A DNA stretch of 64,000 nucleotides from Marinilabiliales bacterium (GTDB taxonomy: Bacteria; Bacteroidota; Bacteroidia; Bacteroidales; SZUA-534), in NCBI GenBank assembly GCA_003512955.1, contig DOTG01000016.1:62001-126000 (forward strand). Reading direction: 5' to 3'. The translations under genes were made by a program, and so were the position numbers. Every line of letters begins with the position of its first letter. The stretch's first letter is position 1. Below the pieces are notes generated by a model. That model worked only from the letters and a program-made list of their open reading frames with translations, had not been told where the DNA came from and did no database searches. Below, piece by piece: positions 17,778 through 26,060 of this stretch.

Positions 17778-18503
17778 ATGAAAATTGTTGAAGCAGTCTG
17801 GGAGAAGCGGAATTTAGGAGTAGTATGTAAAGAAATTACGTTCGAAGCCCATGATTCCTTAGAAGATTTATCAGGAATTAAAGCATTGGTGGAGCATACC
17901 GAATACTTGGTGGTTAAAGTGCCCACCCTGCGATATGATTTGAATCAAGCCATTGCAGCAATGGGGCTTAGTTTTATTGAAGTGAGCATCCATTTTGAAT
18001 TGATGCTTAAAAATGCACTGCTCTCTGGTTTACAAACCCGGTTGAATAACTCTATTACGTATGCTGAAATGGAGGTCAGGGATTTAGAACTTCTTTTTGA
18101 TGAAATCAGGGATGGTATGTTTGCCTCCGACCGGATATTGCTTGATCCCGCTTTCACGTCAGAGCAGGCTGCAAATCGTTATATTCATTGGATTCAGGAT
18201 GAAATTCAACGCGGAGCCCAGGTTTATAAGATACTGCATAAAAATCAATCCGTTGGTTTTTTTACCTTTAAAGAGATAAAGGAAGGTATTTATTATCCGT
18301 TTTTAGCTGGAATGTATAAAGCTTTTGCTGCATCGGGCCTGGGTTTTACCACCTTGCGCAAACCCATTGATGAGGCTATCCGCAGAGGTGGTCAAATGAT
18401 TTCAACCTACACCTCATCGAACAATTTGCCTGTAGTTAGGGCGCACATTCAACAGGGGTTTTCAATCAGCGGCATGTATTACGTATTTATCAAACATAAT
18501 TAA
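17778..18503 (+). CDS. WecD-like sugar N-acyltransferase (GNAT), cassette 1
   Basis: A 241-aa GNAT-fold enzyme. By eye it follows the layout of WecD/RffC, the dTDP-4-amino-4,6-dideoxygalactose N-acetyltransferase: an N-terminal AVWEKRNLGV segment (WecD: WENAFFGV), a central MGLSFIEVSIHFEL strand pair, the RYIHWIQDEIQRG helix, and a C-terminal TSSNNLPVVRAHIQQGF motif comparable to GNTAALKRYIQSGA. With WecE encoded downstream and an ACP gene immediately next, I infer that it acylates the 4-amino sugar from an ACP thioester rather than only from acetyl-CoA. Donor and product are untested. Its homologue is at 34265-34990. Confidence 0.75.
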   Translation: MKIVEAVWEKRNLGVVCKEITFEAHDSLEDLSGIKALVEHTEYLVVKVPTLRYDLNQAIAAMGLSFIEVSIHFELMLKNALLSGLQTRLNNSITYAEMEVRDLELLFDEIRDGMFASDRILLDPAFTSEQAANRYIHWIQDEIQRGAQVYKILHKNQSVGFFTFKEIKEGIYYPFLAGMYKAFAASGLGFTTLRKPIDEAIRRGGQMISTYTSSNNLPVVRAHIQQGFSISGMYYVFIKHN

Positions 18504-18514
18504 GAACAAAAAGA

Positions 18515-18751
18515 ATGGAAAATCTTTCGAAATACGATCAAGTATTTATCTCCAACTTACAAGTTACACAAGGTATGCTTTCAACCCTGACTTACCAATC
18601 GGTTCCAGCATGGGATTCAGTTGGGCACATGGGTTTGATTGCTCAATTAGAAGAGGCTTTTGATATTATGATAGATACCGATGATATCATTGATTTTTCG
18701 TCGTACCAAAAAGGAAAAGAAATCATAGCAAAATATGGCATTACCCTCTAG
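18515..18751 (+). CDS. Acyl carrier protein, cassette 1
   Basis: A 78-aa carrier protein. The phosphopantetheine attachment site is Ser35 in WDSVGHM, followed by the acidic helix II (LEEAFDI) and DTDDIIDFSSY. It is a stand-alone ACP unlike the fatty-acid AcpP, which normally has a DSL motif. It overlaps the next gene by 17 nt, so translation is probably coupled. By my hand count 56 of 78 residues match the copy at 35007-35243. It is likely the carrier on which the acyl group is activated or modified. Confidence 0.9.
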   Translation: MENLSKYDQVFISNLQVTQGMLSTLTYQSVPAWDSVGHMGLIAQLEEAFDIMIDTDDIIDFSSYQKGKEIIAKYGITL

Positions 18752-19493
18752 ATTGCTTGAAAATAGAACGGCTTTGGTTACTGGAAGTAACCGCGGAATT
18801 GGAAAGGCCATTGTGGAAGTTTTTGCTGCACAAGGGGCTAATATATGGGCTTGTGCCCGAAAACAGACGCCTGAGTTTGATGCGTTTATGGAGAAGACAA
18901 GTCAATTTTATCAGGTAACCATAAAGCCAATTTATTTTGATTTGATCAACGAAGAGGAACTTAAACAAGCCTTAAAACCTTTGATTATTAATCGTGAAAA
19001 ATTGGATATTCTAGTCAATAATGCAGGAATAGCACATGGTGGATTCTTTCAAATGACTTCGTTGGCAAAAATAAAAGAGGTTTTTGAAATAAATTTTTTC
19101 TCTCAATTGCTACTTATCCAACAATTGGGCAAGCTTATGAAAAGGCAGGGAGCGGGGAGTATCATTAATATTGCCTCTATTGCCGGATTGGATGCCGAAC
19201 CCGGTTTTGTGGCTTACGGCACCAGCAAAGCAGCACTAATATATGCCACCAAAACATTGGCACTTGAAATGGCAAACGATCATATTCGGGTAAATGCCAT
19301 TGCCCCAGGTTTGACAGATACTGAAATGGCACAACAAATGGAACATAAAGCAAAAGAAAATATGGTTGGTAGGAGCTCAAACCATCGAATGGCTACTCCT
19401 TATGAGATTGCACAGACTGCGTTATATTTAGCCTCCGATATGTCGGCTTTTGTGAATGGTCAAGTGATACGTGTGGACGGAGGGATGAAATAA
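18735..19493 (+). CDS. FabG-like short-chain dehydrogenase/reductase, cassette 1
   Basis: A 252-aa NAD(P)-dependent reductase. The cofactor motif is TGSNRGIG (Gly17, Gly21, Gly23), then NNAG, the catalytic Ser in ASIAG, and YGTSK (YxxxK); the C-terminus is the usual VNGQVIRVDGG. This is the classical SDR architecture of 3-ketoacyl-ACP reductases. The overlap with the ACP gene suggests it reduces a keto group on, or destined for, the ACP-bound acyl chain. A stand-alone sugar reductase is possible but less likely. Confidence 0.88.
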   Translation: MALPSRLLENRTALVTGSNRGIGKAIVEVFAAQGANIWACARKQTPEFDAFMEKTSQFYQVTIKPIYFDLINEEELKQALKPLIINREKLDILVNNAGIAHGGFFQMTSLAKIKEVFEINFFSQLLLIQQLGKLMKRQGAGSIINIASIAGLDAEPGFVAYGTSKAALIYATKTLALEMANDHIRVNAIAPGLTDTEMAQQMEHKAKENMVGRSSNHRMATPYEIAQTALYLASDMSAFVNGQVIRVDGGMK

Positions 19494-19500
19494 TTTTAAT

Positions 19501-20343
19501 ATGGAAAAAAGTTTAGAACTTTCAACAATAGGATTAGCCAATAAATTACGAGTTAATTCGTTAGAGATGGCTTATGGAACAGGAAATAACGGAAGTCACT
19601 TGGGTGGTGGGCTTTCAACTATTGAAATTTTTGCTACACTTTATGGTTCTCTGGTTAAATACAATACACAAGATGCATTCAATCCTGACCGCGATCGGGT
19701 TATTGTAAGCAAAGGGCATTGTGTATTGGCATATTATTCAGCGCTGAATTATGTCGGTTTTATATCCGGTGAGGAATTAAAAACCTTTGAAGTAAATGGT
19801 TCATTCCTTCATGGCCATGCAACCCGCGATTTATCAAGAGGTATCGAATTTTCTGGCGGGAGTTTAGGAATGGGGCTTCCATATGCGGTGGGTGTGGCTA
19901 TTGCAGGTAAAAAAAGAAACCGTAACTACCATGTTTACGTGATTGTTGGCGATGGGGAATGTAACGAAGGTTCGGTCTGGGAATCGTTTATGTCGGCTTC
20001 GCACAATCAGCTCGATAATTTTACGGTAATCATTGATGACAATAAACTTCAATATGATGGTGAAAGTGAAAAAGTTCTGAATTTAGGAAGTTTGCAAAAT
20101 AAATTAGAGGCTTTTGGATTCTCAACCCACAATATTGATGGCCATAATGTGGCTCAACTTTACGATGCATTAACAAAAAAAGCCCAAGGTAAACCCAATG
20201 CCATCATTGCCAATACAGTAAAAGGGAAAGGGGTTTCATTTATGGAACATAAAAAAGAATGGCATCATTCCCGTTTAACCCAAGAACAATTCGACTTAGC
20301 CATATCGGAACAGCCAGTTATTAAAACTATTTCACATGCTTGA
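19501..20343 (+). CDS. Transketolase N-terminal (PP-domain) subunit, cassette 1
   Basis: The thiamine-diphosphate-binding half of a split transketolase, 280 aa. The diphosphate/metal motif is GDGECNEG (residues 150-157) with the paired Asn in DDNKLQYDG about 26 residues later; SKGHCVLAYY and LHGHATRD carry substrate-side His residues. It overlaps the gene for the other half by 8 nt. Transketolases move a two-carbon ketol group from a ketose to an aldehyde; the LuxC-like reductase in this cassette would supply such an aldehyde. That link is inference. Confidence 0.93.
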   Translation: MEKSLELSTIGLANKLRVNSLEMAYGTGNNGSHLGGGLSTIEIFATLYGSLVKYNTQDAFNPDRDRVIVSKGHCVLAYYSALNYVGFISGEELKTFEVNGSFLHGHATRDLSRGIEFSGGSLGMGLPYAVGVAIAGKKRNRNYHVYVIVGDGECNEGSVWESFMSASHNQLDNFTVIIDDNKLQYDGESEKVLNLGSLQNKLEAFGFSTHNIDGHNVAQLYDALTKKAQGKPNAIIANTVKGKGVSFMEHKKEWHHSRLTQEQFDLAISEQPVIKTISHA

Positions 20344-21313
20344 ATTCACTTCGGTAAATCTTAGAACCTGGGCTAAGTTAGGTCAGCGTGGAGCTTTTTT
20401 TGGTGTGGCAGTTTTTGAATTAGCTCAGAAATATCCAAATTTGATGATTCTGACTGCTGATTTAGGATATTTATCTGGCTTGGAGCGTTTTATGAACCAA
20501 CATCCTGATAAATTTTTAAATATTGGTATTGCAGAACAGAACATGATTGGTGTAAGTGCCGGTTTGGCCGATGAAGGCAATTTGGTGTATGCCACTACTT
20601 ATGCAACATTTATTACCATGCGTAGTTGTGAACAAGTGCGTCATTATTTGGGATACATGCAAAGCAATGTCAGAATTGTGGGGTCTGGGGCAGGTTTGGT
20701 CATGGGTTTTTCAGGAAACACCCATTATACGATTGAAGATATTTCGATGATACGTGCCATTCCTAATATCACCATACTATCGCCTGCCGATGCTACCGAA
20801 TCAGTTAAAGTGGCTTTGGCATCGGCTGCCCACAATGGGCCGGTTTACATCCGGTTAACTGGTGAATTGAGCAATCCGATGGTTTATAAAGAGGATTATG
20901 CTTTTGAAATTGGAAAAGCTGTTACCATAAAAGATACAGGTGACATAACCATTTTTGCCACAGGCAGCATGGTGTACAATGCTTTAAAAGCAACAGAACT
21001 GCTTGAACAAAAAAACATCCATTGCAGGTTGGTGAACATCCATACCATTAAACCCATTGACTTGAAATGTATCGCGCAAGCAAACCAACATTCGAAGTTG
21101 ATGGTTTCAGTGGAAGAACATAACAAAATGGGTGGTTTAGGAGCAACCATAGCCGAAGAATTGACATCCATGGGGGCTAAGGCCCCACTTTTGAGGTTAG
21201 GTATTGACGATACTTTCCGGCATGTGGGCGATTATAAATACAATTTGGAACAAAACGGATTATTACCCGAGCAAATAGCCAAAAGCATTGAAAAAAGGAT
21301 TCTTTCTATTTGA
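20336..21313 (+). CDS. Transketolase C-terminal (PYR-domain) subunit, cassette 1
   Basis: The pyrimidine-binding and C-terminal half of the split transketolase, 325 aa. The cofactor-activating glutamate is Glu67 in GIAEQNM, followed by the family pattern TYATFITMRSCEQVR; the C-terminal domain includes ATGSMVYNAL and VSVEEH. It forms one active site with the partner encoded just upstream. The protein is very like the copy at 36822-37799, yet synonymous sites differ widely. Confidence 0.93.
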   Translation: MLEFTSVNLRTWAKLGQRGAFFGVAVFELAQKYPNLMILTADLGYLSGLERFMNQHPDKFLNIGIAEQNMIGVSAGLADEGNLVYATTYATFITMRSCEQVRHYLGYMQSNVRIVGSGAGLVMGFSGNTHYTIEDISMIRAIPNITILSPADATESVKVALASAAHNGPVYIRLTGELSNPMVYKEDYAFEIGKAVTIKDTGDITIFATGSMVYNALKATELLEQKNIHCRLVNIHTIKPIDLKCIAQANQHSKLMVSVEEHNKMGGLGATIAEELTSMGAKAPLLRLGIDDTFRHVGDYKYNLEQNGLLPEQIAKSIEKRILSI

Positions 21314-21322
21314 AATTTACCT

Positions 21323-22732
21323 ATGATTTTTAGCGAAAACCATTTAGTTCCTTTTAACAATCATCTGGTAGCCATAACCGATGATGGATTCCGGTTTTCG
21401 TATGCAGAATTGCAGGGATGGAACAAAGAATTGTATGAACAGGTTGGGCATCGTTGTTTGGTCTTTAATTTATGTACCAATTCTATAGAATCTTTGGTGG
21501 GTTATACCACTTTTATAGGAAATGGCATTGTTCCGTTATTGCTTGATGCCGGTTTGGATAAAGAACTTCTCGATGAGTTGATCTTGCGTTATCAACCAGA
21601 ATACCTTTGGATTCCAGAATCGCGTTCCAGTGAATTTTCAAACTATTCTTGTATTTATGAATTTAAAGGATATCAGCTTTTAAAAACTTCTTTCAATTGC
21701 AACTTTCAATTATATAACGAATTAGCTTTGTTGTTTGCAACCTCAGGTAGTACAGGGAGCCCAAAATTAGTACGGATAAGTTATCGAAACTTGGAAGCCA
21801 ATGCACAATCCATTGCCGAATACTTGAACATCACTTCGGACGAGAGGCCTATTACTGTCCTTCCCATGAATTATTCGTTTGGGTTGTCGATTATCAACAG
21901 CCATTTATTAAAAGGAGCTACGTTATTATTGACCAACCGATCTTTAATGGAAAAAGAGTTTTGGGCTTTGATAAAAAACGAAAAAGCTACCTCGTTTAGC
22001 GGTGTTCCGTACACTTTTGAAATGTTACATAAGCTACGTTTTTTCCGGATGGATTTGCCGTACCTTCGCACGTTGACCCAGGCCGGAGGAAAACTAAACC
22101 TCCATTTGACCCAGGAATTTGCCAATTACTGCCAGCAATCAGGGAAACGATTTTTTGTAATGTACGGACAAACCGAAGCTACTGCACGGATGAGTTACTT
22201 ACCAAGTGATTGGTCGGTTACTAAGGCAGGAAGTATGGGTATTGCCATCCCTGGTGGTGAGTTTCATCTGATTGATGAAAATCAAAATATTATTTGGGAA
22301 CCCAACACTGTTGGTGAATTGGTATATAAAGGATCAAACGTCTCTTTGGGATATGCCATGGAAAGAACCGACCTGTTAAAAGGAGATGAAAACCAAGGTG
22401 TTTTATTTACCGGCGATTTGGCTACCCGCGATGAAGATGGGTGTTATTACATTGTGGGCCGGAAAAAACGGTTCATAAAACTGTTTGGCAATCGGGTGAA
22501 TCTGGACGAAACGGAGCAGATTCTGAAGACATTGATCCATGATTGTGCTTGCGTGGGTGTTGATGACCAAATGATTATTTATATTACTGACGAAGCCCGG
22601 ATGAAAGAGACGCAAGATTATATTGCTTTGAAAACAGGTATTCATCATAAAGCTTTTAAGGTCAGATGTATTGACAAGATACCTAAAAACACCTCGGGTA
22701 AAACTATTTATTCCAATTTAGAAACCGTATAG
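21323..22732 (+). CDS. Acyl-AMP ligase (ANL superfamily), cassette 1
   Basis: A 469-aa adenylating enzyme. Core motifs: P-loop TSGSTGSPK (residues 140-148), MYGQTEATARM, TGDLATRDEDG, hinge GRKKRFIKLFGNRVNL, and the catalytic lysine Lys460 in KNTSGKT. It is shorter than usual fatty-acyl-CoA ligases (about 550 aa), as in ligases that load carrier proteins. The likely job is to activate a small carboxylic acid as the adenylate and load the cassette ACP; the substrate is unknown. It ends directly before the LuxE-like gene with no gap. Confidence 0.88.
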   Translation: MIFSENHLVPFNNHLVAITDDGFRFSYAELQGWNKELYEQVGHRCLVFNLCTNSIESLVGYTTFIGNGIVPLLLDAGLDKELLDELILRYQPEYLWIPESRSSEFSNYSCIYEFKGYQLLKTSFNCNFQLYNELALLFATSGSTGSPKLVRISYRNLEANAQSIAEYLNITSDERPITVLPMNYSFGLSIINSHLLKGATLLLTNRSLMEKEFWALIKNEKATSFSGVPYTFEMLHKLRFFRMDLPYLRTLTQAGGKLNLHLTQEFANYCQQSGKRFFVMYGQTEATARMSYLPSDWSVTKAGSMGIAIPGGEFHLIDENQNIIWEPNTVGELVYKGSNVSLGYAMERTDLLKGDENQGVLFTGDLATRDEDGCYYIVGRKKRFIKLFGNRVNLDETEQILKTLIHDCACVGVDDQMIIYITDEARMKETQDYIALKTGIHHKAFKVRCIDKIPKNTSGKTIYSNLETV

Positions 22733-23812
22733 ATGAACCTTGAAGAGTATATTTCCATTCCACCTTATAGCCTTGATAAATCTCAGAAGGAGGTCTTACT
22801 GAACAATTTGCTTCGTGATTTAACGCTGCATCATTACCATACATGTGTGGAATACCGCAAGATGCTTGATGCCGTTGGATTTGATCCAAATCAACCTTTT
22901 TCATACCAGCATTTACCCTTTTTGCCCGTTCGCCTTTTTAAGATGCTCGATCTGAAAAGTATTCCCGATTCAGAGGTGGCTAAAACCATGACTTCAAGCG
23001 GAACGACAGGTCAGGCGGTTTCAAAAATATATTTGGATCGTGATACAGCAGCCAGCCAAACAAAGGTTTTGACCAAAATCGTATCCTCTTTTATTGGGAA
23101 ACAGCGTGTACCGATGCTAATTATCGATTCGGAGTCGGTAGTTAAGGACCGTCGGCTTTTTTCCGCGCGGGGGGCTGGCATCCTTGGATTTTCAATGTTC
23201 GGTACCCAACGGGTATTTGCTCTCAACAACCAAATGGAACTGGATGTGGAAGCTGTTGCTGCCTTTTTGTTAAAAAACCAGGGCGGACCTGTTTTTATGT
23301 TTGGCTTTACCTTTATGGTTTGGCAGCACTTTTATAAAGAATTGATAAAGCAAAATATCCATTTTGACCTTTCCAAAGCTGTTTTAATTCATGGGGGAGG
23401 TTGGAAAAAATTGGCTCACGAATCGGTTTCTTCTGAAATCTTTAAACAAAAATTGTTTGAATCCACCGGAATTCAGCATGTTCACGATTATTATGGCATG
23501 GTAGAACAGACCGGTTCCATTTACATGGAGTGCGGGGAAGGCCATCTTCACGCTCCTATCTTCTCTGATGTCATTATTCGGAGATATACCGATTTTTCGG
23601 AAGCCTCAATTGGTGAAAAGGGAATTATTCAAGTGGTATCGGTGTTACCCAAGAGCTATCCCGGTCATTCATTATTGACTGAGGATGAAGGTATTCTTTT
23701 AGGAGAAGATGATTGCCGTTGTGGCCGGAAGGGAAAATATTTTAAAATCATAGGCAGGTTAAAAAATGCCGAAATCAGAGGATGTAGCGATGTTTATGCA
23801 ACCCGTTTTTAA
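22733..23812 (+). CDS. LuxE-like acyl-protein synthetase, cassette 1
   Basis: A 359-aa member of the LuxE family. It shows the ATP-binding SSGTTGQ (residues 88-94), LIHGGGWKKL, and HDYYGMVEQTGS. In bioluminescent bacteria LuxE activates a fatty acid with ATP, holds it on a cysteine near the C-terminus and passes it to LuxC. Here a cysteine (Cys351 in IRGCSDVYAT) lies eight residues from the end and is kept in the second copy, in keeping with that role. A zinc-ribbon-like CRCGRKGKYF precedes it. No luxA/luxB is present, so this is not a light-producing operon. Confidence 0.88.
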   Translation: MNLEEYISIPPYSLDKSQKEVLLNNLLRDLTLHHYHTCVEYRKMLDAVGFDPNQPFSYQHLPFLPVRLFKMLDLKSIPDSEVAKTMTSSGTTGQAVSKIYLDRDTAASQTKVLTKIVSSFIGKQRVPMLIIDSESVVKDRRLFSARGAGILGFSMFGTQRVFALNNQMELDVEAVAAFLLKNQGGPVFMFGFTFMVWQHFYKELIKQNIHFDLSKAVLIHGGGWKKLAHESVSSEIFKQKLFESTGIQHVHDYYGMVEQTGSIYMECGEGHLHAPIFSDVIIRRYTDFSEASIGEKGIIQVVSVLPKSYPGHSLLTEDEGILLGEDDCRCGRKGKYFKIIGRLKNAEIRGCSDVYATRF

Positions 23813-25013
23813 TAATATTCAGTTTCTTTTTCCAAAGGAGTTTCAACCAGATGGTTTTTTAAAACAATCGGCGGATGAGCCTTTTTCGGAACGAGTCATC
23901 GAATTTTTAAATGCATGGTCACAGCAACTCAACAAAGAGGATCAAATTCGGGATTATCCCGATGTGGCTACTTTTGCCTTTTTTTGCCGGAGGGCAAATG
24001 TTGTCCATTTAAAGAACCATCACCATAACCCACAAACCCTAAGAATAGGGCGTGGGATGGTTTTTCATATTGCACCTTCGAATGTGCCCGTAAATTTTGC
24101 TTACTCTTTGGTGGCCGGGCTATTGGCTGGTAATTTTAATGTGGTAAGGGTGCCCAGCAAAGATTTTGCTCAAGTAGATTTGATTTTAAATTCTTTGCAA
24201 AAAATTGCTGCTACGAGTGATTTCACTGATATTGTTCAAAGAATTCTACTAGTAAAATATGACAGGCAGAATCAGGCCACGGCTTATTTTTCTTTAGTTT
24301 GCGATGTACGGATTATTTGGGGCGGCGACGATACCATTGCCCAGATCCGTCAAAATCAATTACCGGCTAGGTCCTTTGATGTTACGTTTGCTGACAGGTA
24401 TTCCTTTTCGGCCGTAAATGCAGATAAGTTTATTGTAGAAGATCAGCCTCTGAAAGTTGCTCAAAACTTCTATAACGATACCTATTTGTTTGATCAAAAT
24501 GCTTGTTCTGCTCCTCACCTGATGGTGTGGTTAGGCAATGAAACCAATGTAGCCAAATCAAAAGAAGTTTTTTGGAAATCGTTGGAACAAGTGGTGCATC
24601 AAAAATATCACTTGCAGCCGGTAATTGCTATTGATAAACTGACTGCTTTATATTTTCAAGCCTCCCAAATGGATTCCATCCATCTGGAACCTTTCAGAGA
24701 TAATAACCTTTGGAGGGTTCAATTGGATACATTACCTCAGAATATTGATGAATTCAGGTGCGCGGGAGGTTATTTCTCAGAATTTCATGCCCAAACATTG
24801 GATGAGATAATACCCATTGTGAACCGGAAATATCAAACCATGGCTTTTTATGGTTTTGATAAAGAACAACTAGAGGCTTGGATTCGGAAATCAAAACCTG
24901 TTGGAATCGACCGGATAGTGCCCATTGGGCGAACATCTGATTTTTCGTTACTTTGGGATGGATACGATTTGATTGAGACATTATCGCGCAATTGTGATAT
25001 ATTAGCCAAATAA
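23790..25013 (+). CDS. LuxC-like acyl-thioester reductase, cassette 1
   Basis: A 407-aa NADPH-dependent reductase of the LuxC family, making an aldehyde from an acyl group held on its cysteine. The catalytic residue is Cys239 in QNACSAPH; other family landmarks are HIAPSNVPVNFAYSL, IIWGGD, and the C-terminal DRIVPIGRTSDFS. An ATG at 23766 is also in frame, but alignment with the second copy favours ATG 23790; both copies then overlap luxE by exactly 23 nt. The aldehyde is the expected acceptor for the split transketolase. Confidence 0.9.
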   Translation: MFMQPVFNNIQFLFPKEFQPDGFLKQSADEPFSERVIEFLNAWSQQLNKEDQIRDYPDVATFAFFCRRANVVHLKNHHHNPQTLRIGRGMVFHIAPSNVPVNFAYSLVAGLLAGNFNVVRVPSKDFAQVDLILNSLQKIAATSDFTDIVQRILLVKYDRQNQATAYFSLVCDVRIIWGGDDTIAQIRQNQLPARSFDVTFADRYSFSAVNADKFIVEDQPLKVAQNFYNDTYLFDQNACSAPHLMVWLGNETNVAKSKEVFWKSLEQVVHQKYHLQPVIAIDKLTALYFQASQMDSIHLEPFRDNNLWRVQLDTLPQNIDEFRCAGGYFSEFHAQTLDEIIPIVNRKYQTMAFYGFDKEQLEAWIRKSKPVGIDRIVPIGRTSDFSLLWDGYDLIETLSRNCDILAK

Positions 25014-25024
25014 CTATAAAGTTT

Positions 25025-25990
25025 ATGGAGCAACCCATTAAGATTTCTGTAGTTTCGCCTGTTTATCGTGCCGAGAAGATTATTCCGGAATTGGTTAAGC
25101 AGTTATTGGCGGAGCTCTCAAAAATTACTCCTGATTTTGAAATTATTCTGGTCGAGGATGCCTCACCTGATAATTCCTGGAATGAAATCGGGATTGCCTG
25201 CCAAATGGATAAAAGAATCAAAGGAGTTAAATTGAGCCGGAATTTTGGCCAACATAATGCTATTTCAGCAGGATTAAAATACATAAAGGGTGAGTGGGTG
25301 GTGGTAATGGACTGCGATTTACAGGACCGCCCCGATGAGATTGTCCGTTTGTATCAAAAAGCTTTGGAAGGGTTCCACATTGTGTATGCAAGGCGGGTAG
25401 TCCGCCAGGACCATTTCTTCAAACGTCTAAGTTCTAAAATCTTCTACCTGGTTTTTGATTATCTGAGCGATATAAATTCCGATAATTCCATTGCCAATTT
25501 TGGTATTTACCATTATAAAGTCATCCGGCAATTTAACCTGATGAATGAGCATAGCCGGGCATTTACCACGTTGGTGAATTTTCTGGGATTTAAAAAAACT
25601 GCCATCGAGGTACAACATGCTGAACGATTTGAAGGCAAATCGTCTTACTCATTCCGGAAACTGGTAAAATTGGCTGTTGATGCTTCCATTGCCAATTCCA
25701 ATAAACCTTTGCGTTTGGCTGTAAAACTGGGCTTTATTGTTTCGTTCCTTTCTTTGATTTTAGCAGTTTACAATATTCTTGCCCATTTATCAGGCATTAT
25801 AAAGGTCCCCGGTTTTACCTCCACCATTTTTTCAATTTGGTTTGTTGGGGGATTAATCCTTTTCATCATGGGAATTCTGGGCATTTATATGGGAAAAATA
25901 TTCGACGAAGTGAAAGCCAGACCCCTTTTTGTTGTTGAAGAAGAGGTGAATATAAATAATGGACAATGGATAATGGACAATGTACAATGA
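25025..25990 (+). CDS. Family 2 polyprenyl-phosphate glycosyltransferase (DPM1/ArnC/GtrB-like)
   Basis: A 321-aa enzyme with an N-terminal GT2 domain (VVSPVYRAEKIIPEL, EDASPDNSW, MDCDLQDRPDEI with the metal-binding DxD-like acid pair) and two C-terminal membrane helices (about residues 235-260 and 270-295). This form transfers a sugar from a nucleotide to undecaprenyl phosphate. It lies between LuxC and WecE in the first cassette only; the second cassette lacks it. The last dozen residues come from a local repeat (GGACAATG-like units, 25961-25988) and look like a recent extension. Confidence 0.87.
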   Translation: MEQPIKISVVSPVYRAEKIIPELVKQLLAELSKITPDFEIILVEDASPDNSWNEIGIACQMDKRIKGVKLSRNFGQHNAISAGLKYIKGEWVVVMDCDLQDRPDEIVRLYQKALEGFHIVYARRVVRQDHFFKRLSSKIFYLVFDYLSDINSDNSIANFGIYHYKVIRQFNLMNEHSRAFTTLVNFLGFKKTAIEVQHAERFEGKSSYSFRKLVKLAVDASIANSNKPLRLAVKLGFIVSFLSLILAVYNILAHLSGIIKVPGFTSTIFSIWFVGGLILFIMGILGIYMGKIFDEVKARPLFVVEEEVNINNGQWIMDNVQ

Positions 25991-26060
25991 ATATAAGATG
26001 TTTTCAATATCAAGGTGATCTTAAGGCTTATCCTATGAATTATTTAAGAAATTAATAAAA

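Noticed and set aside
17778..18503. GNAT protein as a ribosomal-protein or antibiotic acetyltransferase.
   Set aside because: Its layout follows WecD, and both copies are bound to WecE/ACP modules.
21323..25013. Bioluminescence operon, because LuxC- and LuxE-like genes are adjacent.
   Set aside because: No luxA, luxB or luxD-like genes are present, and the neighbours are sugar-nucleotide, ACP and transketolase genes.
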